From the NCBI GenBank assembly GCA_016928525.1, contig JAFGKO010000274.1, forward strand, positions 1 to 31,940: a DNA stretch of 31,940 nt, in the 5' to 3' direction. Positions 6,680 to 14,424 of this stretch are shown in pieces. Source of the stretch: Anaerolineales bacterium (GTDB taxonomy: Bacteria; Chloroflexota; Anaerolineae; Anaerolineales; Villigracilaceae). Both the position numbers and the translations under genes were made by a program. The notes beneath the pieces are model-generated. The model was not told the origin of the DNA and searched no databases. It saw only the letters and a program-made list of their open reading frames with translations. How positions within the stretch are numbered: the stretch's first letter is position 1; each line of letters opens with the position of its first letter.

Positions 6680-9163
6680 CTAGCTTTTCACCCTTTCGTT
6701 CTTTGGGTCATACATCGGTCGCAGCGAAGCCCCGGCAGGATAGCGCACGCCGTTGACCTCGATCTCGAATCTTCCGCTAGTAATGTAATCAGGGGTGATG
6801 GGTTCGTCAGCCTCGATCATCGCCAGGCCGACCGACGCGCCCAGCGCGAACCCGTAGCCACCCGAATGTACGTAGCCGACCCACTTCCCGTCACGGTAGA
6901 TCTGCTCGCCGTAGTACAACATCGGTTCAGGGTCTTCCAGCAAGAATTGGACGATGTGCTTCCTGCTCACCCCAGCCTGCTTCCGCTTAAGCAACGCCTC
7001 CTTGCCGATAAACCCGCCCGGTTTCTCGAAGTCCACGATGAAGCTTAATCCTGCTTCGAGGGGCGTGTGCGTCACGTCCATATCGTGACCGTAATCGCGG
7101 TAGGCCTTTTCGAGACGTAACGAGTTCAGCGCCTGTAGACCGGCATTTTTCAAGCCCAGCTCCTGCCCATTTTCCCAGAGCAGGTCGTAGACCGCAGGAG
7201 CGAATTCAGTCGGGATGTAGAGTTCATAGCCCAGTTCGCCCAGATAGGTGACCCGGAAGGCCAGGACTTTAGCGTAGCCCACGTTGATTTCCTGCATTGT
7301 CATATAAGGAAAGGCTTCGTTCGACAGATCGGCCTCGGTCACACGACTGAGCAATTGCCGGGACTTGGGCCCCTGCACGTCGATCATGGCGTAGGCTGAA
7401 GTGACGTCGGTCATGAAGCAGTGTGATTCTAACGGGATATGCCGCCTGAGCCAGGTTTCGACATGGCGGTGGGCAGCGTCAGAGCAGATGACCATGAAAG
7501 CCTCCTCCGCCAGCCGGGTGACGGTCAGGTCCGCTTCAATGGTTCCGCGCTCGTTCAGCCATTCAGTGTAGGTAATCTTACCGATCGGGCCGTCCACGTC
7601 ATTGGTCGAGATATGATTGAGGATAGAGGCAGCATCATGTCCTTGCACGAGAAACTTGGACATCAATGACAGGTCCATCAGGATGACCCCTTCGCGGCAG
7701 GCTTTATGCTCGGCCTCGTGATAAGGGAACCAGTTCTGGCGGCCCCAGGAATACTGCTCGATTTTGGGTTCCACACCTTCGGGGGCAAACCACTCCGGGT
7801 ATTCCCAGCCGGCCGCCTCGCCGAAAAAAGCTCCGGCCTTGGCCAGGCGTTCGTGCAAAATGGACTTGCGCGCGCCGCGGGCGGTGTGCAGTTGTGAGTT
7901 GGGAAAGGCCTCCTTGTACATCAGCCCCAGGATCTCGACGGTGCGATCGTGCAGGTAGCGCGGGGTGTTCTGGAAGCGCAGCATACGGTCGATATGGATT
8001 TCGCCCACGTCCATCGGCGGGTGCCCATCGATCATCCACTGCGCCAGCACCTGGCCGACCCCGCCGCCCAGCAGGATGCCCAGCGAGTTCATCCCCGCGG
8101 CCACGTAGAAGTTGCGCAGTTCGGGCGCTTCGCCCATCAGGAAGGTCATGTCGGGGGTGAAGCTCTCCGGGCCGCAGAACAGCTTGCGGATGTGCGCATC
8201 TTGCAGCGCGGGGACGCGCACCATTGCATCTTCGATGTAGGGCAGCATGCGATCCCAGTCAGGCTGGATTTCGCCGAATTCAAAGTCTCTTGGGATGCCT
8301 TTCATGCCCCAGGGAGCGGCCACCGGTTCGAACAATCCCAGCATCAACCCGCCGACCTCCTCGCGGAAGTAAGCATAGCGATCCACATCTTCCAGCACGG
8401 GTAGGTCGGGTGTTGCGCCCGCCAACGGCTCGGTGATGAGATAGTAATGCTCGGCGGCTTGCAATGGGATGTCCACCCCCGCCATCTTGCCGACCTGGCG
8501 GGCCCACATGCCCCCACAGTTGACCACGTACTCCGCTTCGATCTCGCCCTGCTCCGTCACCACGCCAGTGGCGCGTCCATGCTTCGTTTTGATCCCGATG
8601 ACTTCGACGCCTTCGAGGATGCGCGTGCCCTGGTTACGAGCGCCTTTGGCGAGCGACATGGTCACGTCCACGGGATTGGCGCGCCCGTCTTCGGGCGTAT
8701 AAAAGGCAGCCTTCACATTGGAAGCGTCAGCGATCGGCCATAGCTTCTGGAATTCGGAGGGGGAGATTTCGTCTATCGTAATGCCAAAGGCGCGCACGAA
8801 AGCCGCATTGCGGCGCAAAGCCTCGACGCGCGATTCGCGCGCCGTAATTTGCACATATCCGATAGGTTTGAAGCCGGTTGAAACGCCGGTTTCCTGTTCC
8901 AGGTTTTTATACAGTTCACGGGTGTAATGCGCCATGTAAAGCAAAGTCTCAGAAGCAAACCCGCCGCTGACGATCAGTCCGGCCGCGTGCCAGGTAGTAC
9001 CGCAAGTCAATTGCTTGCGTTCCAGCAAAACCACATCCTTCCAACCCAATTTAGTTAAATGATAGGCCACATTGCAACCGATAACGCCTCCGCCAATGAT
9101 CACGACCTGTGCGTGAGCAGGAAGGTTATTGCTGGCCGATTTTGATTTTTGCGTGTTTTCCAT
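6680..9163 (-). CDS. FAD-dependent dehydrogenase fused to GcvT domains (dimethylglycine/sarcosine dehydrogenase-like)
   Basis: The 827-residue protein starts with a DAO-type FAD domain (VVIIGGGVIG at about 20-29 and TCGTTWHAAG at 53-62). The His in TWHAAG corresponds to the residue that carries covalent FAD in mammalian dimethylglycine and sarcosine dehydrogenases. A middle FAO_M-type segment follows at about 390-450. The C-terminal half is an aminomethyltransferase (GCV_T plus C-terminal barrel; ALNSLRLEKAYRDYGHDMD, THTPLEAGL, FIGKEAL) that would capture the released one-carbon unit on tetrahydrofolate. Oxidative N-demethylation of a methylated glycine is the likely reaction; the exact substrate cannot be read. 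The start has AGGGAG upstream and a good promoter 35-63 nt before the ATG. No other one-carbon gene is adjacent. Confidence 0.88.
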   Translation of the reverse strand: MENTQKSKSASNNLPAHAQVVIIGGGVIGCNVAYHLTKLGWKDVVLLERKQLTCGTTWHAAGLIVSGGFASETLLYMAHYTRELYKNLEQETGVSTGFKPIGYVQITARESRVEALRRNAAFVRAFGITIDEISPSEFQKLWPIADASNVKAAFYTPEDGRANPVDVTMSLAKGARNQGTRILEGVEVIGIKTKHGRATGVVTEQGEIEAEYVVNCGGMWARQVGKMAGVDIPLQAAEHYYLITEPLAGATPDLPVLEDVDRYAYFREEVGGLMLGLFEPVAAPWGMKGIPRDFEFGEIQPDWDRMLPYIEDAMVRVPALQDAHIRKLFCGPESFTPDMTFLMGEAPELRNFYVAAGMNSLGILLGGGVGQVLAQWMIDGHPPMDVGEIHIDRMLRFQNTPRYLHDRTVEILGLMYKEAFPNSQLHTARGARKSILHERLAKAGAFFGEAAGWEYPEWFAPEGVEPKIEQYSWGRQNWFPYHEAEHKACREGVILMDLSLMSKFLVQGHDAASILNHISTNDVDGPIGKITYTEWLNERGTIEADLTVTRLAEEAFMVICSDAAHRHVETWLRRHIPLESHCFMTDVTSAYAMIDVQGPKSRQLLSRVTEADLSNEAFPYMTMQEINVGYAKVLAFRVTYLGELGYELYIPTEFAPAVYDLLWENGQELGLKNAGLQALNSLRLEKAYRDYGHDMDVTHTPLEAGLSFIVDFEKPGGFIGKEALLKRKQAGVSRKHIVQFLLEDPEPMLYYGEQIYRDGKWVGYVHSGGYGFALGASVGLAMIEADEPITPDYITSGRFEIEVNGVRYPAGASLRPMYDPKNERVKS

Positions 9164-9197
9164 AACTGGACTCCCTGAACCGGATTACTTCTTCCCA

Positions 9198-9226
9198 AGT
9201 ATAAAATAAATATTTTGCATTGGCAA
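9198..9226 (-). promoter_or_regulatory. Promoter of the FAD/GcvT dehydrogenase
   Basis: On the minus strand TTGCCA (9221-9226) and TATACT (9198-9203) are separated by exactly 17 nt. The transcript would start close to 9191 and have a leader of about 28 nt. The rest of the 9164-9397 gap is AT-rich and holds only the terminator at 9344-9375. Confidence 0.65.
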
Positions 9227-9343
9227 CACAAGAAAAGTGTTGAATTTGAATTTTACGCACTGTTTTTATGGCTAAATGTCATATAATCGATGATATTATT
9301 GCGTATACATAAGTTGTACATAGATTGCCTTTATGCTTAAAAC

Positions 9344-9375
9344 AAAACAAGTCTCGTTTGAAAGAGACTTGTTTT
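9344..9375. terminator. Terminator of the ECF sigma gene
   Basis: A perfect 12-bp stem (9344-9355 with 9364-9375) encloses an 8-nt loop. On the minus strand it ends in TTGTTTTGTTTT, 22 nt after the stop of the sigma factor gene. The right arm is also T-rich, so it may work in both directions. Confidence 0.85.
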
Positions 9376-9397
9376 TGTATTCCTAAAAATTGCGCTT

Positions 9398-10018
9398 TTA
9401 TTGAGCGTGCAAACCCAACACTTTACGAATTTTTTCAACTCCACGATTCTGAAGGACTTTTACGTTGTTTACACTCTTGCCAATAATTTTGGCGGTTTCC
9501 TGCAAGTCCATCCCTTCCAAAAATCGCAGTACGATCACATGACGCTGGTCGACAGTCAGGTCGTTATTGATTGCCAGTAGAACAGTGTCCAGCAATGCTC
9601 GATTTTCAATCTCATCTTGCACTGTAGTTGTTTCACCTGAAATGTATTCGACAATTTCAATAGGGGCAATATGTTGGTCGTAGCGGGTTTGATCGATGAA
9701 CAAATGGTACGCAATCTGGTACAAATAAGAACGTAGATTCTTGTGTGGCCCTTGTCCATCTGCTAACTTTTCCAGAAGCTTTGAAAATACGTCTCCGACG
9801 ATCTGATCGGCCTGTTCAGGATCATGGCATAAGCGTAGAATGTAACCATATAAGGCAGGTGCATATGAATCGAAGATCTCGGCCAATGCGACTTGATCGA
9901 GTCGTCTGGCAGCCTTCAACAATACTGTCTCATCGCCTCTGTTGACAAACGCCGAAGAATAGGTCGAAGGAAACGCATTCTTTAGAAATGTATCGGACAT
10001 TGTTTGCGAGGTGTTCAT
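9398..10018 (-). CDS. ECF-type RNA polymerase sigma factor
   Basis: This 206-residue sigma factor has region 2 at about residues 40-110 (ALAEIFDSYAPALYGYILRL, DPEQADQIVGDVFSKLLEKL, LRSYLYQIAYHLFIDQTR). Region 4 is at about 140-203 (LTVDQRHVIVLRFLEGMDLQE, AKIIGKSVNNVKVLQNRGVEKIRK), with a helix-turn-helix for the -35 element. It should redirect RNA polymerase to a small regulon. No anti-sigma gene is adjacent, so control may be transcriptional: a direct-repeat promoter lies about 250 nt upstream and a 12-bp palindrome lies in the leader. A 30-residue N-terminal extension precedes region 2. Confidence 0.92.
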   Translation of the reverse strand: MNTSQTMSDTFLKNAFPSTYSSAFVNRGDETVLLKAARRLDQVALAEIFDSYAPALYGYILRLCHDPEQADQIVGDVFSKLLEKLADGQGPHKNLRSYLYQIAYHLFIDQTRYDQHIAPIEIVEYISGETTTVQDEIENRALLDTVLLAINNDLTVDQRHVIVLRFLEGMDLQETAKIIGKSVNNVKVLQNRGVEKIRKVLGLHAQ

Positions 10019-10055
10019 GATAGGACCTGGCCTTTTCGGATACTTCCGTTTTACG

Positions 10056-10067
10056 AGAACATGTTCT
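10056..10067. promoter_or_regulatory. Perfect 12-bp palindrome in the ECF leader
   Basis: AGAACATGTTCT lies 38-49 nt upstream of the ECF ATG. It is a perfect dyad without a loop, suited to a dimeric DNA-binding protein. It resembles but does not match a Gram-positive LexA box, because the half-site spacing is 2 nt instead of 4. Confidence 0.35.
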
Positions 10068-10267
10068 TGTTGATAATCGATAAACTACACTCTGTATCAA
10101 GGTTCGTTTCAATGCTATAATACGACCGTTGTGTCAGTACTAAAACTTCAGCATTTAGCGGGCTTATGTCTACCAATGAATTTGCTTTCTCGTTTCCCTT
10201 TGAGACCGTTCAAAATGGATTTAGAAACTCGATGCAAATTGCCTTTGTAAAGCCTTAATCTATATGC

Positions 10268-10301
10268 ATTATACAATTCAAGAGGTAACAAAGCAGTAAC
10301 A
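10268..10301 (-). promoter_or_regulatory. Direct-repeat promoter upstream of the ECF sigma gene
   Basis: On the + strand GTAACA occurs at 10285-10290 and again at 10296-10301, an 11-bp period. On the minus strand a perfect TATAAT (10268-10273) lies 11 nt downstream, and the repeats occupy the -35 region in place of a TTGACA. This is the architecture of promoters activated by OmpR/PhoB-type regulators. A nearly identical block occurs at 13837-13869. The transcript would run into the ECF gene with a leader of about 250 nt. The rest of the 10019-10463 gap holds no convincing gene. Confidence 0.6.
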
Positions 10302-10463
10302 GGGATATTTTTTAAAGTCGCAATTCTTCTTTTTTTCGTCATAGTTTAAAAGTGGTTATGTCGGCAGACTCTTGAACTTAACAGACCAAAATTGATGAAG
10401 TTTTCTAGCGATGTGTTGGTTTCCTTGTGTGGTTTAGATATTTTTCTTAATATGGAGTAAGTA

Positions 10464-11174
10464 ATGGTCAATCGAATGGAACTCGCCCCGAAGGTGTTGC
10501 TTGTCAGCAACCAGCAGACAACTGGACCACTTTTGGCTTTCAGCCTTCAGGAACAACAGCAGTTAGATGTTATCCTCGAAGCCGTTCCTTCCAATGCGGT
10601 CGTTCGTTCAGTGGATGAAAATCCCGACCTGGTTGTCCTGGATATTAATCTTCCTGAAGACCAAATAGTGGATATCATCAAACGGCTGCGCGTGGAAACG
10701 GCTGTGCCGATCATGCTGTTGACTTCTATCCGCTCGGAAGAATTCATGGTCGAGACTTATACTGCTGGCGTGGATGAATGCGTTCTTAAGCCAATTGGCC
10801 CCTCGCTCTTCCATGCCAAAGTCAAGGGCTGGTTGCGGCGTTCCTGGACTGTTCCAGCCGACACGTTGGATCCTATTAAAGTTGGAAACATCCGCTTGTT
10901 TCCAGCGGACCGGATGATGTTCCTGGAAAGCGGCGAATCGTTCCGGTTGACGAACCTGGAATTGCGTTTGATTTACTTTCTCATGTCACGACCCAATCGT
11001 ACGGTGGCGTCTGAGGAATTGATCGAGCGCGTTTGGGGGTATCGAAGCGACGGTAACAATACCGCGCTCAAGAATTTGGTCTATCGCATCCGGCGCAAGG
11101 TCGAGCTTGATCCCGTTAAACCGCAAATCGTTCAGACTGTAGTGGGAATCGGTTACAAATTTGTTCATGAATAG
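10464..11174 (+). CDS. Orphan OmpR/PhoB-family response regulator with atypical receiver
   Basis: The 236-residue protein has a receiver domain (about 10-125) and a C-terminal winged-helix DNA-binding domain (about 138-234; LTNLELRLIYFLM, RTVASEELIERVWG, LKNLVYRIRRKVE, GIGYKF). The phosphoacceptor Asp (D60 in VVLDINLP), Thr87 and Lys109 (LKPIG) are present. The acidic Mg-binding pair near the N-terminus is replaced (VLLVSNQ instead of VLLVDDE), so normal phosphorylation is doubtful. No histidine kinase is nearby. GGAG lies 6 nt before the ATG at 10464. It is divergent from the ECF gene, and two OmpR-type direct-repeat promoters flank it within 3.5 kb. Confidence 0.92.
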   Translation: MVNRMELAPKVLLVSNQQTTGPLLAFSLQEQQQLDVILEAVPSNAVVRSVDENPDLVVLDINLPEDQIVDIIKRLRVETAVPIMLLTSIRSEEFMVETYTAGVDECVLKPIGPSLFHAKVKGWLRRSWTVPADTLDPIKVGNIRLFPADRMMFLESGESFRLTNLELRLIYFLMSRPNRTVASEELIERVWGYRSDGNNTALKNLVYRIRRKVELDPVKPQIVQTVVGIGYKFVHE

Positions 11175-11231
11175 AATTGTTCCTTAACAGGGTAGGCCCT
11201 GTACCTTTTGAGCCTTAATGAAAATGAAAAA

Positions 11232-11261
11232 AATGAGGCCACTCCTTGGAGTGGTCTCATT
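11232..11261. terminator. Bidirectional terminator
   Basis: A 13-bp stem (11232-11244 with 11249-11261, one G-T wobble) has a 4-nt loop. On the minus strand it ends in seven T, and on the + strand in a CTTTT tail. It lies between the convergent response-regulator and beta-helix genes. Confidence 0.85.
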
Positions 11262-11298
11262 CGCTTTTAGGATTGGTCCAGGTTGGACCTGGAATGGT

Positions 11299-13731
11299 CT
11301 ACCGGCTGACCAGCACGTAGATGCCAGGCTGGGTGACCGTGATGACAAACTCGCCGCCTACCACGCTGCCGCCAGGCAATTCCACCCATTGCGCGCCATC
11401 CCAGAACATGACAGCCAGGTCGGCATCTTCCATGCCCGCGGGGATTGGGAAGGAAAGCTCGATCGCAAGGTTCGCCACCTGGGAAGTAACCTTCAAAGCT
11501 GAAACGAAGGTATTGCCCTGTCCAAGAGCAGCAGGCAGTTGGCTCTGCGCTAGCGGTGTGGCCGTATATTGTGCACCACTGCGAGCAGTGGGGACAATAA
11601 TTATAACGCCACCACCTTGGCATGGATTGAAGGGATTGGGATTGGTAGCTCCGAGCCCATTGTCACTATAGGTTGGAGCGCTGGTTTCATTGACAAACCC
11701 TTTGGGAACATTTAATCCATATCCGTCATTGCTGGTAAATGCGCCGCCATCCAGGTAGACGCAAGTAGCATCTGCGTATGCACCATCCCCTGCATTGTCT
11801 AACGCATTTACATTGGTCAGGGTGATATACCCTGCAGATTGAGCCCACACCCCATAGCTGTTCAGGTTGTTGCCAAAGATGCTGTCTTCTATTTCGATAT
11901 AATCAACCGCCTGGATGTTTGCACCAAACTGACCGTTGTCGTTGGCAACTACATTCGACAGTTCGACAGCACCACCGCTATCAATCATCAACCCGTAGCC
12001 TTGTTCTGCGGGCGAGACATTGTTGCTGAAACTGCTGTCGGCAATGTTCACATCCCCGCTTGCAAACAGATTAGCGCCGAATAAGTAATTTTCATCTGCT
12101 GTGACTGTCTCTAGATTGATCATGGACGCCGAGGCGTTTACATTACCAGCCACACTTAGACCAAAACCGTGATAAACATCAGCGCCAGCAGCATCCTCTG
12201 TTGTTCCGAAGTTGCGATCGAAGGAGCTATCCTGGATATCGACCTGTCCGTCGGCCTTGATATCGGCGCCGATCAGGCGGTTTTCATTGGCCTGGATGTT
12301 ATCCAGAGCGACATCCCCTGGGGTTACGATGATCAAGCCTGTATCGTCGATGAAACTGGTCGAGTCCGTCACATTCCGGTTGAAGAAGCTATCTTCGATA
12401 TATACATCCGAACCCTCTAATGAAGCGCCCCACAGGAAATTATCGTTGGCCTCCACACCGCTGAGGGCAATTTCACCCTGCGAGACAACCGTCAGACCGT
12501 AGCCAAAGAACTCAGCCCAATTGGTGGTATACATCAAATTGCCATTGAAGGAACTGTTGGCAATGGCAACATCATCTACCGCTACTATGTCAGCGCCAAA
12601 GAGCTGGTTGTCATCAGCGATCACGCCATTGAGCGTAACATAACCACCGCTCTTGATCTCCAGGCCCTTGCCATCGACCACATTCCAATCATTCGAGCCG
12701 TTGTCGTCGACCTTGCTTCTGTTGACGGTAACGTCCTCGCCGGCGTCGATAAACACCCCGGCGACGTCGTTGTTGACGAACTCGCTGTCTTCGACTACCA
12801 CATTTCCGACCGAATATACAGTGAGGCCGGTATCGCCTGCCACACCCGAGACAACGATATTCCTGATTGTGACCGATCCGCCCCAGGGATTGGTTTCGCT
12901 ACCAATGGCAATGGGGACGGAAAAATCGGAAACGCCATTGATGGTCCCATTGCTATCAGTGTTCCCATCCCAGCCGCCCTGGATGGTCAAGTTATTTATG
13001 CTCATATTGCCGACGGCATTGTTGTCAAGGACAAACTCGCTTGCAGTTGGGTCATTGACGCTGCTGTCATAAGAATCTTCGATCCATATTGTACCGGGCC
13101 CGTCCGGTGGGTAGATGGCCAGATAAGCCAACAGACTCGCCAGACTGGTGGGGTCATAATAAATGGTACCATCAACTTCTGGAACACTGCAGCCAGCATC
13201 GCCCGGTTTTGCGTTACTCGGGCACCACATCGGATCACCGGTGACGACGATCGCAGCCGCTTCTTCGGTTGCTAGTGGCTCGGTTTCACCCTCAGCATTG
13301 ACAACAACAATTTCTGTGTTATCCGGCAGTTGCTCTATCAAGCTGGGTTCTTCCGCGGCTATCTCATCGGCTTCGCCTTCGTCGGTTTCGGCGCTGGCTT
13401 CTGCTTCCGGGGTAGCTTCTTCAGCTTCACCTTCGCCAGTTTCATCGGCGACTTCTTCTTCCGGGGCAGCTTCTTCAGCTTCGCCTTCGACGGCCTCATC
13501 GACTACTTCTGCTTCTGGGGTGGTTTCATCAGCTTCGCCTTCGCCGGCTTCATCGGTCTGCGTTTCAGCATCCCCCTCATCGACGCTCTCGCCTTCCGGC
13601 TCTGCTGTTTCAGCAGTCGTCGTGTCTGGCGGCGCTCCGTCATCTGCGTAGACCGTGGTCGGCCCCAGGGCGCTGAAGAGCATGACGATGATCAGGGTTA
13701 ATGACAAAGAAAATAGGTGTTTCTTATTCAT
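11299..13731 (-). CDS. Secreted acidic right-handed beta-helix surface protein
   Basis: This protein of about 810 residues starts at 13731 (MNKKHLF), where GAGGAAACA precedes the ATG; the frame to 13782 has no such site. A signal peptide runs to about residue 29 (cleavage after VYA). Next is an acidic low-complexity region (about 30-145) with three 18-residue repeats of the type GEAEEAxPEAE. The bulk consists of about seven repeats of parallel beta-helix type: a 'VxANDNxxFGANI' turn, then 'DVxIxDSSFxxN', then 'GYGLxIxSxGxVxL'. The C-terminus has a beta-sandwich-like end (MFWDGAQWVELPGG...GIYVLVSR). Pectin-lyase-fold proteins of this kind are adhesins or polysaccharide-binding or -cleaving proteins; no catalytic site is recognisable. 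A direct-repeat promoter lies about 105 nt upstream. Confidence 0.8.
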   Translation of the reverse strand: MNKKHLFSLSLTLIIVMLFSALGPTTVYADDGAPPDTTTAETAEPEGESVDEGDAETQTDEAGEGEADETTPEAEVVDEAVEGEAEEAAPEEEVADETGEGEAEEATPEAEASAETDEGEADEIAAEEPSLIEQLPDNTEIVVVNAEGETEPLATEEAAAIVVTGDPMWCPSNAKPGDAGCSVPEVDGTIYYDPTSLASLLAYLAIYPPDGPGTIWIEDSYDSSVNDPTASEFVLDNNAVGNMSINNLTIQGGWDGNTDSNGTINGVSDFSVPIAIGSETNPWGGSVTIRNIVVSGVAGDTGLTVYSVGNVVVEDSEFVNNDVAGVFIDAGEDVTVNRSKVDDNGSNDWNVVDGKGLEIKSGGYVTLNGVIADDNQLFGADIVAVDDVAIANSSFNGNLMYTTNWAEFFGYGLTVVSQGEIALSGVEANDNFLWGASLEGSDVYIEDSFFNRNVTDSTSFIDDTGLIIVTPGDVALDNIQANENRLIGADIKADGQVDIQDSSFDRNFGTTEDAAGADVYHGFGLSVAGNVNASASMINLETVTADENYLFGANLFASGDVNIADSSFSNNVSPAEQGYGLMIDSGGAVELSNVVANDNGQFGANIQAVDYIEIEDSIFGNNLNSYGVWAQSAGYITLTNVNALDNAGDGAYADATCVYLDGGAFTSNDGYGLNVPKGFVNETSAPTYSDNGLGATNPNPFNPCQGGGVIIIVPTARSGAQYTATPLAQSQLPAALGQGNTFVSALKVTSQVANLAIELSFPIPAGMEDADLAVMFWDGAQWVELPGGSVVGGEFVITVTQPGIYVLVSR
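13378..13539 (-). repeat. 54-bp tandem repeat coding for an acidic spacer
   Basis: Three consecutive 54-bp units encode the 18-residue repeats of the beta-helix protein, with partial units on both sides. Each unit starts with GEA(D/E)E. Copy number in such spacers commonly varies between strains. Confidence 0.7.
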
Positions 13732-13836
13732 TGTTTCCTCCAAAACATGATCAGGAAATGATAGTTGCTTGTTGCCGCGCAATGGATAATTGCAATATCA
13801 TATTAAATGGGCAACGAATGCACACGTGCTGACTAC

Positions 13837-13869
13837 ATTATATAATTCACAGGTAACAAAAGGGTAATA
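13837..13869 (-). promoter_or_regulatory. Direct-repeat promoter of the beta-helix gene
   Basis: GTAACA (13853-13858) and GTAATA (13864-13869) on the + strand have an 11-bp period. A minus-strand TATAAT lies at 13837-13842, 10 nt from the nearer repeat. The block CATTATA-(C/T)AATTCA...AGGTAACAAA is shared with 10267-10301 ahead of the ECF sigma gene. The predicted transcript has a leader of about 100 nt. Confidence 0.6.
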
Positions 13870-14050
13870 AAAGTGCTTCACTGAGGTCGTAAAAAGAGCC
13901 ACTTTTGTCACAGCTTGGCAGGATTGCATGGCTGGTCGATCGATTGATACCCTCTAGCGGCAAATTTCCATGTAACCCACCCATAAAGATTATACAACAT
14001 ATGAGGGGGGAAAGTCCAGCATTTCCCCAAAAAATCAGCAATTCTCAATA

Positions 14051-14161
14051 TGTCATTGCAAGCGCTCTTCCCTGACACCGACTGCCAGGATGGTGTGCGA
14101 GGCAATCTACTTGCCAAAACAGGGGATGGCTTCGACGGGAAAACGCCATCTCACAATGACA
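14051..14161. repeat. Palindromic intergenic repeat (degenerate)
   Basis: TGTCATTG (14051-14058) and CAATGACA (14154-14161) are inverted ends of a unit of about 110 bp. It has a degenerate inner dyad (GAGGCAATC...GATGGCTTC). It resembles the non-coding palindromic repeats with GTCATTGCGAG ends that are abundant in Chloroflexota genomes. It codes for nothing. Together with the next repeat it fills most of the 13.9-14.4 kb gap. Confidence 0.6.
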
Positions 14162-14214
14162 CTATTCGAATTGAAAAAATAGCTACCTGACAGTTTGTTT
14201 CAAAAGCAGTCCGT

Positions 14215-14342
14215 TGGTCGAGTAGGCGGTGTTTTTCCGCCGTATCGAGACCAAAATGGCCAAAAGAATCCCAGAAATTGGTGGTCTCCCCGGCCCGCCG
14301 TGGTCCGGGGCGGGCGATACTCCGCTTCGCGGTACTCGACCA
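14215..14342. repeat. Palindromic intergenic repeat with a nested GC-rich insert
   Basis: TGGTCGAGTA (14215-14224) and TACTCGACCA (14333-14342) are perfect inverted ends. Inner arms GTATCGAGACCA (14242-14253) and TGGTCTC...CGATAC (14282-14288 and 14315-14320) would pair, but the right arm is split by 26 nt of GC-rich sequence (14289-14314) that is itself nearly palindromic. A small mobile or hairpin repeat is likely. Confidence 0.65.
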
Positions 14343-14370
14343 CCGACAACAGTTTGAAATTGAAAAATAA

Positions 14371-14405
14371 AAAAGCAGGTCGAATGCTACGTCCGGCCTG
14401 CTTTT
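14371..14405. terminator. Terminator of the TadG-like gene
   Basis: A 12-bp stem (14371-14382 with 14394-14405, one G-T wobble) encloses an 11-nt loop. On the minus strand it continues into TTTTTTATTTTTCA, 20 nt past the stop of the gene at 14425. Confidence 0.85.
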
Positions 14406-14424
14406 AAGATATTTCGGGTTAGAC

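Noticed and set aside
10056..10067. LexA box
   Set aside because: GAAC and GTTC half-sites are 2 nt apart rather than the 4 nt of the Gram-positive LexA site.
10148..10342. A 64-residue Lys/Arg-rich open frame on the minus strand
   Set aside because: It has no ribosome site, matches no family and is crossed by the direct-repeat promoter. I treat it as chance.
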